Origin: Cordia subcordata
Lineage: Eukaryota; Streptophyta; Magnoliopsida; Boraginales; Cordiaceae
Direction: 5' to 3'
Assembly: GCA_028554755.1 (NCBI GenBank)
Contig: JAPTOF010000024.1
Span: 3,100,001 to 3,164,000 of the forward strand
Length of the DNA stretch: 64,000 nucleotides
The notes under the pieces were generated by a model that was not told the origin of the DNA, made no database searches, and was given only the letters and a program-made list of their open reading frames with translations. Both the position numbers and the translations under genes were made by a program. Positions 22,520 through 35,500 of this stretch are shown here, piece after piece (position 1 is the stretch's first letter; every line of letters starts with the position of its first letter).

Positions 22520-23586
22520 TCAAACATGATTCTCCTGCATGTGCCTTTTATGCTCTCTGTCCGAAAAACCATGCCTTGTTAATCGATTTCTATCTTCTGG
22601 AAAGTCATGATGATTATAAGCATGTGAACCTGTTAAAAAATCATGCCGCTGCTTCGCCTCTGCAGGTTCATCTAGTGGGCTACCTGCTCTCCTCTTCTGA
22701 TTGCTCGACTTTGGTGATGGAAAACCGCTCTCCACATTATCAAATGGTTCTACTTCGCCTTCTTCCACATTGTCAGAGTCTTCTCCACGTGAGGAGTGGC
22801 CTTTCATCCCATGGAAATGCCCATCCCCAGCCGCATCATGATGTGCATTCTCAAGCTCTGCCCTGTTTGAAATTTTGGATAAGCTTTGTCTTCTGTCTTG
22901 CTTAGTTTTATCACTCTCAGCAACCAATTCAATTCCATCTTCCAGTTCTCTCTCTATCAGATCATCTTCATCCATAAAGTTTATCTTCCTAGTTGTCTCC
23001 CCACGGGACTTCCTCCGTTTCTCAAGTGCAGCCTTAAGCTTGTCCTTATCAAGCTTTTTTATAGCATCCTGAGGTGACTGGCCAAGCGTACCATCCTTGT
23101 ATTCCAAAGTTTGACCTTCATATTTGTCTTTCAATTCCCCTACATCCCTTTTCCCTAATTTCCCGGCAGTTGCTTTTTGATCTTCCCCACCTTGAGCATC
23201 TTCATTGAACCTTGATTTTTTACGAATCTCCCCAGTGTTCTCCTGGTGATCATTAATCTCAAGCTCTCCATTACGATCTGAATTGTCACGCATTTCAGTA
23301 ATTCCATATTCATTATCCCGGCTTTGAGTACTTCGACGAGGTACAACATGATTGTCGCCATATGATTGACTAGGATTTTGCCTATTTGATGCAGGCTTCA
23401 AAAAGCCTGCCTTAGAAGTAGAACCTCCACCTTGAGAATTACTATTACTCGTAGCATGCTCATCATTTGAAGCGGGACCTTTCGTTTGTGGCCGTTGAAC
23501 ACCTCCAGCGCTTCCCTCTACCTCACTAGCTTGAGATGGAGGAACTCTATTTTGTTCATACAATTCTAGCATTTGATTGCTAACCT
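22520..23586 (-). CDS. Cyclin T coding exon 6, C-terminal tail (residues 259-613)
   Basis: Opens with [14 protein letters not shown], the end of the cyclin fold, then a long Ser/Asn/Asp/Glu/Lys-rich tail without recognisable folds, ending HMQENHV and a TGA. The last exon carries more than half of the protein, as in other plant CYCT1 genes. I could not place the poly(A) site: no AATAAA is obvious on the minus strand between 22519 and about 22000. Confidence 0.95.
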
Positions 23587-26500
23587 CTGCAAGGAATAAA
23601 TAAAGAATTTAATCAAAAGGAAATACAAAAACACAAACCAAATAGTCATCTCCACTATTCTCCTAAAAATCACCCTTGCCCTTCCACCTCATTTCTCCCA
23701 TCTCCAAACCCGAAAAACATGAGACTAGATACATAACACAGAAATCATTTTTTCCCTTAAAGTTCCATGTTTTATAATGGTAATTCCATCTCCTTTAGAG
23801 AGGATGGTGTTATCCCATCACCAAAATGTACTCTACCACATTGCTATCTAAAGCAAGGCAAGACACCAACCCTCCAGTTGGCGTGGGGTGACATCAAACT
23901 CCTGCCACCAAACCTTCTCGCCATCGGATGGGAGCTTTACTTTGAGGAACTTGGTAGCAAGGAAAATTGCACCTGCTGCAATGTGATGAGGCTTAAATTG
24001 CAAGCAAAGAGACGTCCGAAGCCTGCATGCGGCTTTCCCGGGTCAAAATGAGAGGGATGAAAGGCCATGGATGATCAGTAAATAGAAACTACAAAAAGAA
24101 TAATACCATACCCATCATTCACAAAATTCCATGCAACTTGAGCTAGAGCATTCTGGGCGACCTTAAATTTCTTTATAGCCTCAACAAGGGGCTTATATGG
24201 ATGATGCACATTAAGATCAAAACCAAGAGTTGCAAGTACAACCCTCTCTGCCACTAAAACAAGTTCTTTTTGTTGTTCATACACCTCCTGCATGATTGAT
24301 GTATAAATATTAAATAGATGAAGAGTACCCTAAAAAAGGGGTTCCTGACAACAAAGTAATACATGTTCAACAACTTGTAAAGGACAACCCCAAAGCTTGT
24401 GTCACACATCAGGTGTTGTCTGAACATTAGAGCATGTATATTAAGCAGGTGTTTTGGATCTATTCTTAATGCAGGTTAACCATTTAGGTTAAGTAACAAC
24501 GGGCCCTAGTTGTTAAATCTAAAGCTTGAGATACAGGTGTCCCCTTCCAAATCCCAGCATGAACCTTGACCATCAACAGCCATAGTTGGATCTTTCGTCC
24601 AATCATTCATGTACCCACAGTAACAACTCCTGAGGATACTTGAGAATTAGATGGATGAAGATCCGACTGCTGCAATTGACATCAAAATCTTCTGATGGAT
24701 ATTTGAAGGATAGGAAGGACAAGACAAGCTTCCCTAAGCAGAGTACCAAACCACAGACCAAAATAATCAACAGATCAGACCACATACCTTTTGCTTGATC
24801 CTTTGAATTGCTGCAGGATCCTTCTTATGAACAATTTCATACGAAACAAGTATAACATCTTTTAAAGGACGAGGAGTTTCTTCAACCTTCCCAGCAAGAA
24901 ACATACAAACAGTAGCAATGGTCTGCAAAAATTGATAACTTAACAAAGTCATTGCCAAAACAAAGTGTTCCAATAAAAGCTCCTGGAGGACTCTACAATG
25001 AAAAAAGATATAAGAGCAATAATCTCATGTTAATTCCGTGAAAACTCACCCTTGAGAGCATGGCCCAATTATCCTAAAATATTGGAGTTTGTCTTGGAAG
25101 AGAATAATAACAGCTCTCAAAAGAAGGTGGAAAGGCAGGAGTGGGAAGGTTGCAAATCTCTCAGGAGGATTAAAAAAAAAAAAAAAATCAAAGCACAACT
25201 CTGCAGATAAATATAACCAAGTGGGAGAAAACCTTCACGTCTACACATTCCAAATAAAGGCTATCTGCCAATCACACAAGCAGCCATGAGCCTCTTTTCA
25301 CATTAAAGCCAAAAAATCCAGTTTATATTTGGTTTAAAAGCTGACCACAAATGAAGTCCACGAAGTGAAACAAGGTAACTTACCCTTCTGTCGTTCTTTG
25401 CATGGGATTGGCGAAGGAAGAAACGATGACAAAATATTATTGCTGTAGCAATAGTGACCTGGGGCCTGCATCAGAAAGCATCCAACATCTTACAGATTTT
25501 CAAATTACAATTATATAACAGAATTTCAGCAAATGGAAGGCCCAAATAACAAATGAGGGAAATAACATGACAGGTTTTGGAGTCATAAATAAAAACCTTC
25601 AAAGAGATCTCTGAAGTGCATCAAGCACCTCCACAAGGTTATTGAACTATTTTTGTACAATAGATGTTCGATAACTAAATGTCATCTCTCCCATGATAAC
25701 CATTTTATAAACACAGAATTTTACAGAGAAAAAGAACTAAAGGGGACGCCATCCATTTACAAAAGAAAAATTACTTATCTAAACATCTGTGTATATCTTC
25801 TAAAAGCTCCAAAGGCTTCAGCTGAGCACCAAACAATTTTTTGAAAAAATCACCATTTAATTTTTGTGAGCCCTTCTTTCCCATTGAAAGCCCTATGCTG
25901 TGATAAGGAGTTCGTTAGGAATCTAGAAGGATCTAGAGAATTCTACATGTAACTAATAAAGTCAGAGTTAGTTAGGCATAGCTAGTAGTGGTAGTGGTTA
26001 TGTAACTGCCTATAAATACCCTGACTGCCCTATGTAAACAATCATTAAGCAATAATGAAAATTTTTGAAACTCTCTTCTCTCTTATCTTTTCATGGTATC
26101 AAGAGCTAGGAAACACTCCTGGACTCATTTTTTTGGCACCTAGGGCTCATCTCAGCTTAGAACCCTAGGGTTTCTTCATCAGCTCACTCTCCAAGCTTCC
26201 AAAACTTCACATAATTCAATCGAAGCTTCCTCTTCTCTGTGCAAACACTTCTATCAGTTCATTTTCCAATTTTCCTTCTCTGTTCAAATCCCCAATTCTT
26301 CTCTTCCTCGACAACTTCAAGCTACTTAGCTATGGCACCTTCATCAACTCCAAAGAATTATGAAGTTCTACCATTTGGATTGAGAATCCTCATTCAAATC
26401 ATAGGAAATCTAGTGCATCACAAGCTTGATAACAACAATTTTCCTCCGTGGATATCACAAGTCTATGGTGTGGTGAAAGCGAGCAAGATGCTCGATCATT

Positions 26501-29500
26501 TGACTGAAAGAGCAACATGTCCTCCAAAGATGATTACAGATACTTCTAGAACAACAATCATCAATCCAGCCTATGATAAATGGATTACGGAGGATGAATA
26601 CCTCAAATCTTGTTTGTTCGCAACCATGACTTCTGCAGTTCTCTCTCAGGTTTTTCATCAGGAAACAGTAAAAGAGGTATGTGGTACACTTCATGATATG
26701 CTTAGTTCATTGAGTAGATCTCATATATCAGTTGAAAGTCCAACTTCTTCATCTGTCCAAAGGCAATCAAACAATGCAAGCTTACCTTGATGATGTGAAA
26801 ACAATCACTACTAGTCTTGCAAGTGCCAATGAAACAGTATCACAAGAAGATTTAGTCATGTACATTCTCAAAGGTCTTCCTTCTCAGTACAACTCCTTTA
26901 GAGCTTCCATTAGAGTCAGATCTACAAAAATTACTGTCTGAGCTCTCCTCTTTACTCCTTTTTGAAGAACTTCATCTGAAAATGGATAACTCTCTATCCA
27001 TGACTGATACATCCACTCAGTCACTTCATACGGCTCTCTTCTCTAAATCTCAACCTAGAGGTGGACAAGCTAGAGGCAGGGGACCTCAACCTAACAGAGG
27101 AGGAAGGTCAGGCGGAGGTAGAGGAGGTCCATCAAAACCTTCTGCTCCAGGTTTTCCAGGCAACAAAACTCCCAGTAATCCTACTTCTGCTCCAAATGAA
27201 AGCCAGGGAAAACTCTTTTGCCAAACATGTGGAAAGCCAAATCACATGACTCTTAACTGCTGGCACAGATTTGACCACAACAATTATCCATCTCAGTCCA
27301 CTGGAAAATAAGCTTACACTACTCTAAGCTGCTCAAACTTTTACTGATGGTTCATAGTGGGTGTTGGATTCAGGAGCTAACACTCATGTTACACATGATC
27401 TGAGTCAACTTCAAAACCCTCAACCATACACTGGCACTGATGCAGTAGGGAGTGGTCAGACTTTGGCCATTCAAAGCATGGGTGATGGTATACTATGTAC
27501 CTCCTATAAACCTTTGTTCCTATCTAATGTTCTATATGTTCCACACATTTCTACTAATCTACTTTCTATTTCTAAACTTACTACTGGCAATAATTGCACA
27601 ATTATTTTCACTTCAAAGAAGGTAGCTATAATGGACAATCATACACAATCCCTCCAGTACAAGCCCCCCTGTGACAGAGGCTCGTAGTATCTTCCAGTCT
27701 CCAAATCTACAACAACTGCTTATGTTCCTATCCGGTCTACTCCTCAAGTTCTCACTGCCAATACTACATTCAAAAGCTCTCAGGAGGATCTTCTATGGCA
27801 CAAAAGGCAAGGCCATCCATCATCCTCAGCTGCTGCTACATTGTCTAAGTCCTTAGGTGTTAGGTTACCTATCAATACTATTCAATGTGAATATTGTTCA
27901 TTAGCTATGTCTCATAGGCTGTCCTTTGAATTGTCTTCTTCTATTTCTAGCATTCCATTTCAGTTGGTCCATATGGATGTCTGGGGTCCTGCTCCTGTCC
28001 CTTCTAATTACGGGTACAGGTACCATGTAGTCTTTGTTCATGACTATTCAAGATTTGTATGGCAGTACCATATGAGAAATAAAACTGAAACTTTTGATAT
28101 CTTTAACAGTTTTCATTCATTGATTAAAACACAGTTCCAGGCTTCTTTACAAATTTCAAGAAGTGACAATGGCACTAAATTCACAAACCACAAGTTTCAA
28201 GCCCACTTGTAATCTATTGGAACTATACACCAAACCAATTGTCCATATATCTCACAACAAAATGGAAGAGTGGACAGGAAACACACTGGAGTTTGACCCT
28301 CAGTTGTATTCCAAGCTGTCTCCCTCTCTTTTTCTTCGGCATTTACACTTCCTTCAGCTGGCTTCGCCCTAACTATTCATCTCTTTTTTCAAGAAGTGGC
28401 AGCCAAGATTTTGGAAATGGCTAGTCAACAGGAATGAAATCTAAGAAAGCTGGTAGCTCGAGCAAACTAGGACTTTTGTTTTCCTCAGGGGTTCGAGACA
28501 AAGAAAGATCAAGGCAGCAAGGCCAAAGAAAGAGCCAGGAAGAAATAGAAAGCCGTGAAGTTTTCATCTTAATCAATCAAAAAACGAGCACCTCATAGAA
28601 ACCACTCTTATATTGTTACACCAAAGTCATTTACCATCCCAATTTTGGTTGGAGGCTTTATCTATGGCAAATTTCCTAATAAACAGGATGCCCACTGCCA
28701 CACTCCACCAAAAAGTCTTTCTATGAAATACTATATTCTACAAAGCCTGACTATACAAACCTTAAAGCCTTTGGCTGCTTATGCTACCCATGGCTCAATC
28801 CATACACTAAAAACAAACTAGAACTTCAGTCTAAACCCTGCATTTTCCCAGGGTACTGTTCACAAACAAAGGGTTACAAGTGTTTGGACATTGAGGCTCA
28901 AAAAGTCTACATTTCAAGACATGTTAGATTCAATGAAAATGTTTTCCTTATCCACAGTTCATTGCTACCAACGAGGCTCTCCTTCAATTCCAAATAGCAG
29001 GACTTTCCAATCCTACTCCTATGTTTGCTATTAATCCTCTTTCTCCTAAGAACTAGAGTTCCTCTTCTTTTACAATTCCATCCATTTCTTCACAATCTAC
29101 TTCCCCTCAAGGTCAATTCTCTTCACCTCATTATACATCTAATCAACAATCTCCCCAACATTCAGCAACTCAAACACAGTCTCTTCCACAAGTGTCACCT
29201 CAACACTTATGGCAGTGGCTCATCACCTTCTCATCATCAGTCTAACAGGAATCTCTCCTCACCATCTCAAGTCCAATCCTCACAGTCTACTTCCCAGCAG
29301 CCCTTCAATGAACCATTTCAAAACTTAGCCCCTATGCTCACCAAGTCTAAAACTAGTTGTCTACCCCCTCCACTATATCAGCTGCACAGTCTCATTACTA
29401 CACCTACCATGCATGAACCAACTTATAAAAAAGCCTCTAAATATCACTGATGGACTCAAGTTATGGCAAATGAATGGAAGGCTTTAATTGATCAACAGAC

Positions 29501-32500
29501 ACGGGAATTGGTCCCTCTACCTCCAGGAAGGAAACCTATTGGCTCAAAGTGGCTTTATAGGATCAAGACACATGCAAATGGCACAGTGCCTAGATAAAAA
29601 GCCAGGTTGGTAACTAAAGGCTACTTGCAAGAACCTGGTATTGACTACCAAGAAACCTTTAGTCAAGTAGTCAAAAGCCAAACCATAAGGACTGTCATCT
29701 GCCTTGCTCTACATAACAACTAGAACTTAGAACTTAAAAGCAATTGGATGTTTCAAATGCTTTTCTACATGGAAACTTGGAGGAGGAGGTCTATACGACA
29801 CAACCTCAGGGGTTTAAGGATCCTTCCTAACCTAACTATGTTTGTAGGATAAGGAAGTCTCTATATGGGCTCAAACAAGCCCCAAGAGCCAGGTACCAAA
29901 AGTTCTCAACATTCTTACTAAGTCAGGGCTTTCTATCTAGCTCTGCAGATAGTTCACTGTTCCTTCATAAGACTAATACGGACTTCATAGTTCATTGTTC
30001 CTTCATAAGACTAATACGACTTCACTTTGTTATTAGTCTACGTGGATGACATCATAATAACAGGAAGCAACTTCGCCTATATATATCTCATCTCATTCAG
30101 CTAATGGGGACTCATTTTGCAATGAAAGACCTGGGCTCTGTCATATTTCTTGGGAATAGAAGTTAGGTACACTATCAAAGGGCTTGTCCTATATAAGACA
30201 AAGTATGCCAAACAATTTCTACTTCGAGCAAGCATGGCAGAATCTTCTTCAGTCCAAACACCTTGCCTGTCTAAAGTAACCCTCAAGACTGCAGACACCA
30301 CACCCTATGCCAATGCTACACAGTTCAGAAGCCTAGTAGGGGTACTACAATATCTAAAATGACTAGACCTGACATTCAGTTTGCAATGAACTCTCTCTGC
30401 CAGAAAATGCAGCACCCTACAGTCACATATTATGCTTCTCAAGAGAATTCTAAGGTTCATCAAAGGCACACTAGGAGAAGGTTAAATATTTCAGTCAGGA
30501 AAATTGCACATCCAAGCATTCAGTGATTCAGATTGGGCTCCAGATGTGGATGATAGAAAGTTTACAACAGGGTATGCAATCTACCTAGGGCCAAATCTAG
30601 TCTCCTGGTCTTCCAAAAAGCAGCATACAATAGCCAAGTCTTCCACAGAGGTTGAGCGTAAAGCCATGGCTTATACAGCCTCTGAGGTCGAATTGCTAAC
30701 CTATCTACCCAAGGATTTGGCAGTCCCTATTTCTCAACCTGTTCTACACTCTGACAATGTCTCAGCAATGGCCCTAGCAGCTAATCTAGTTTTTCACGCT
30801 AGGACCAAACATATTGAGATTGATTATCATTTTGTTAGAGAATAAATTGTCTCAAAATCCCTGCAGCTATCCTACATCAGTTCTCAAGAACATTGGCAGA
30901 TATCTTTTAAAAGTCCCTGTCACAACAACAGTTTGCCTACTTAAAAGCCAAGCTTCCATTGGTGCAAACCCCAGCTCAGCTTGAGGGGGGATGATAAGGA
31001 GGGAGTTAGGAATCTAGAAGGATCTAGAGAATTCTATATGTAACTAATAAAGTCAGAGTTAGTTAGGCAGTTAGAATAGCTAGTAATGGTAGTGGTTATG
31101 TACCTGCCTATAAATACCCTAACTGACTTATGTAAACAATCATTAAGCAATAGTGAAAATATCTGAAATTCTCTCTTCACTCTTATCTTTTCATGCTGTT
31201 CCCACAAAATCCATAAAGTGCTAGATTCTGCATCCCATGCAGCATATCTCCTTTTCCCTGATACAAACTCTAACACAACAAGGAATCTCTCTCTCACGAT
31301 ATACAGGGCTTAGAAGTGGTTGTTTTAAAAATAGTAAATATAGATGGAACATGTGCCAACTTGGATTGGCTTTTTTTTCATTTAAAATAGCACCTTTAAT
31401 GAAAAATGCACCCTTTTCTCCAACAAATATTTTAAATGCTATTCAAAAAAAGCTAAAACTCTTAAGGCCTGTTTGGATTGGCTTTTTCCAAGGAAAAACA
31501 GCTTTTCCTTCAAAAAAGCACATTCTTTTTGCAATAAGTATTTGAATTGGATTTATATTAAAAAATAAAATCCTGAAAAAGCTTAATTTTAGCTTTTTCT
31601 AGACGCAAAAAAAAAATTAGCTTCTTAAGACAGCACAACACTTTCAGAAAAAGCAAATCCAAATAAGCCTTTAATTTCCAGAAGCTCGATATTTGAGCAC
31701 CTCAAGAAAACACATTTTTCAATCGTTACACCAAAAAAGAGCTTTTCTTAAAAGCTTAACCAAACAAACCCTAAAATTTAAACAAGTTCATCGATAAAAT
31801 GACTGGAATATGTGATTAACATTTTAAACATCTTTTACCAATAAAACCGGCAAGAAACTTCGTAACCAAACACACACAAGTCAAATGATAAATCACAAAT
31901 ATAGAACTCAAAAAAAGATTTCCCCAACGCCCATGTAGGTAAATTTTGGATAGTTTAACATATCCATGAACAGAGGAACTTAAGAAAAAGACATCATCAA
32001 GATTCATGCCACCTTTACATATAACTTCAATGCTTCAGTTCTACAATTTTAGATGACAAATAATCAAGTAAAGACACTGTCTAAGGAGGCACGACAACTA
32101 ATCAAATACGACTTAGATAAGCCAACAATCCATCAGAAACAGTCACAACAACAACCAAAGTATAGCAATGACTATTTTCTGGATCAAATCAAATGAAAAT
32201 CTCAAAAACTAATCAAATCAAATGATTTGTGGAGAAAATATACACAGCACACAAATAATGGGAAAGCTGTTAGAGATCTACCATAAGCAATTCCAAAAAT
32301 GACAATGACATCTCAATAAAGTGGGAGAAACCAAAAGAAAATTTACTTAAAGAATCCGATATAATATTCAAGTTTTTTTGGCTAATTTGGGCCTTACAAA
32401 TAACAAGCGAGCATATTCTGCTTCTCTAATTACAGACAATAGACTCCTCACACCACTCAGCAAAGCTATAACTCAGAGATTTCTGACACCGGCTGCAAAA

Positions 32501-35500
32501 TTTTATCCGATATTCACATGTATTTCCAGTTCAATTATTGGCATGAACTTAAATCTAAGTAATATAATCATATACAGTCTCAGAATTTTAACTCCAAGAG
32601 GCTCCAAAAGAATATTCAATATCCAATTGAATTCAATCAAAGGAAATTTTTCCGAGGAAGAAGAGACACTAGCTAAGAAATTATGCATGTAGAAGTTCTT
32701 TAAAGTAAATAAGTGCCCCTCATCATTTTCTAATTATGGTAGAGAAGGGTGTGAGGGAAATTATTGGCTGCCAAAGAGCTCCGACAATGATACTCAGAAT
32801 CACTATTAGCCTATTTGCAAAGATAAGCAAACTATATTACTAATCACTATTAATCTATTTGGAAAGATAAGCAAACTGTATTAATAATTATTTAGCCTCC
32901 ATCTAGACTATTACTTATTTGTTCTCTCCTCCCTTAGTCATAGACCAGTGTGATTGCTAAAGCAGCACAATCCTGCTGATTTCTCAATTAGGCCCTAAAA
33001 TGGAGAAATCTCAGCCCAACCGACTGTAACCGACTATTCTTTGATGTGATGATGCCCAGTTTAGCTACATAAGATATTCAATGACTTGTGCACTCTAGAT
33101 GGTTATCTCATACTTGACACATTTAACTCGTCATGATACTACCTACAAAGATGACGTAACCCAATGATTTGTGCAACCAAATTGCAAAATAATATGACAT
33201 CAAGCAAAAAATATATATATACTCACCCAAAATGGTATATCTAAGCCAACAAAATGACACGCTACAATATTACTACAAATTCCCTAATCACGAAAGAATG
33301 ACCAGTTCTATCCCCAAAGTCCATTCCACTATGACAAACTGAAAATTCATAAGCCAAAATTCAAATAGAAAATTGGGGTGGAAGAGGAAGTTCCTTTCCA
33401 AAGCAAATACAGCTATCCTCGTTAAAAGTGCACATCTAACCTTCTGGTTTACTACATATCTTTGTTCTATATCCGGACTTTGCAGCAAAGAGGTTGAAGG
33501 ATATTGAAAAGAGGTTCTTATTGGAAAATTTAGGAAGTGACTTTAAAATATCAACTTGTAAGATGGGGGTGGTCAAGCAACCTATTGACAAGACTAGGCT
33601 TGGTTTTAAGTCATCTTTTATCTTGAATAAAGCACGTCTTGACAAATGGTTATGGAGGTTTATGACAAAAAGGAGGAGTCTTTGGAAGGAGGTGGTTGCT
33701 GAAAAATTTGGAGAGATATATAAAGATTGGATGTTCAATGATGGGAGAATTACCTATGGAGTGGGCCTTAGGAAAAATATCGCTAAAGGTTGGACATCTT
33801 TTATGAAACACACCTCTTTTGATGTGATTAGTGGGGAGCTATCTTCTTTTGGTTGGACAAATAGAATGCTTCTCCTCCTCCATTTTTAAAGCTCTTTTTC
33901 CTAATATCTTTTCCTTAACTAGAGACAAAAGTGTCACAATTGCTTCTAGTGTGCCTGATGGTGGTCTTGGAATATGACCTTCCCAAGAAAGGCTAACAGT
34001 TGGGAGCAATTTAGAAATTTCTTCGGGTGCCTTAACCATGGCCTTATACAAGGAAGAGATATAAGGTAAAATGGAGTTTGCCTAGGGCACTTTCACATTA
34101 AAATCATGCTATAAGTTCTTGTAGATGAAGCTGAGCTCAATACTCATGTTGAGTTCCCATTTGCCTTCCTTGCTTGGGAGATGGCATAAAAGAATCCAAA
34201 TAATGGGCAATTTCCAAAATAGACGGCAAGTCATTGTCAATAGATGTTTTCTATGCAAAATAATTTGCAATAGAACATCTTGGGCTAGTATGCTTTAGGG
34301 CTAGAAGTCAACGAGAGATGGCCTTTAATATTATAGGTGCAATGGCTGGCTTCTAAGTCTTTTGTGAGGAGATAACAACTTGGAGTTGATCAAGACATCC
34401 AACCCAAGAAGAAAATCATTTGAACAATTCCCATCGCTATCATTTGGAGTATATGGTTCAAAAGGAATCGAAGCCCTTTTGGAAGAGAGAGAATATCCTC
34501 ACCCCTTTTTTGCAATTCCACGGGATTCATGGCATTTGTTTTTGCATGAGATTTTCTTGTATAGTTGATGTAAATAGTATACAAGAATGTATAGATAGCT
34601 CAACCTGCTAATGTCAGAAATTCTTGGGTTGCTCCTTGTACCTCTTGATGCATACTAATAATATTCTTTACTTTTCAGGGGAAAAAAAAGTATTAAAAAA
34701 CATAATAAGTTGCACTTACAAACTAATGGTTCCTTACATAGTTTACTTTGGCATATGTATTCCAAGTTCAATGCAGATTAAATTTATACCCACTGAATTA
34801 AACAGCCTTATTTCACCTCATCTAGAGATTATAGCAACTCTTTGGACAAATTATTTATTAGACATGAGTTGGCCGTACTTGTGATCGTACCTATATTATC
34901 CACATATGATTGTTATCAGAATGGATCAAACCAAAACTAACATGTATATAAATTAAAATCTGGAAGGTAAAAGAGACCCCAATTTTCCATAGCACTCATT
35001 TGAAAACAGACCCCAATTTTCCATAGCACTCATTTGAAAACAAGACATATTTGATCAAATTCAAGTATTATTATTGCATAATAGGAATTGCTCTGACTTT
35101 TTGGTTGATGATGCACAAATGTTTGATTCCTCTTGTTCACTTCATTGAGTGGGACGAGGGATGGACATGGGGAGTAGAGATATTTCTTCTAGTAGTTATT
35201 GAACTTCATGCTTGCCCGAAAAGAAACATTCCTTGCTAATTTCATATATTTCTTGCCAGAACCTTTTCACTATTCAGTGGCGAACTCACAAATAAAGTGT
35301 TTTTTTTTTCCTTCTTTTTCTTTGCAAGCATCATCCTAATAGGCAGTGATATCAAGATGAAGGAAGTAGGCTCTTTTCGTTGGAAGGTGGTGATTCAGCC
35401 TAAGTGCAACATGTAGACGTTGCAAGCTTATGTACAATACTTTTGCCAATATAAGCCTACAAGATATGATAATAGTCACTGGTAACCCTTGCAGATCCCC

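Larger units (their letters stand above)
25901..31193 (+). mobile_element. Ty1-copia (Ale-like) retrotransposon in the cyclin T intron
   Basis: Complete in structure and antisense to the host gene. It is flanked by a perfect TGCTG duplication (25896-25900, 31194-31198). The primer site TGGTATCAAGAGC directly follows the left LTR, and the purine tract TTGAGGGGGGA directly precedes the right LTR. The short LTRs (193 and 202 bp) and overall length of 5.3 kb suggest an Ale/Retrofit-type lineage (inference). By eye the LTRs differ at 14 aligned positions plus 7-bp and 2-bp gaps, so the insertion is not recent. The coding region is broken in many places. Confidence 0.95.

Noticed and set aside
23767..24051. 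Plus-strand open frame of 95 codons
   Set aside because: Antisense shadow of cyclin T exon 5 and its intron.
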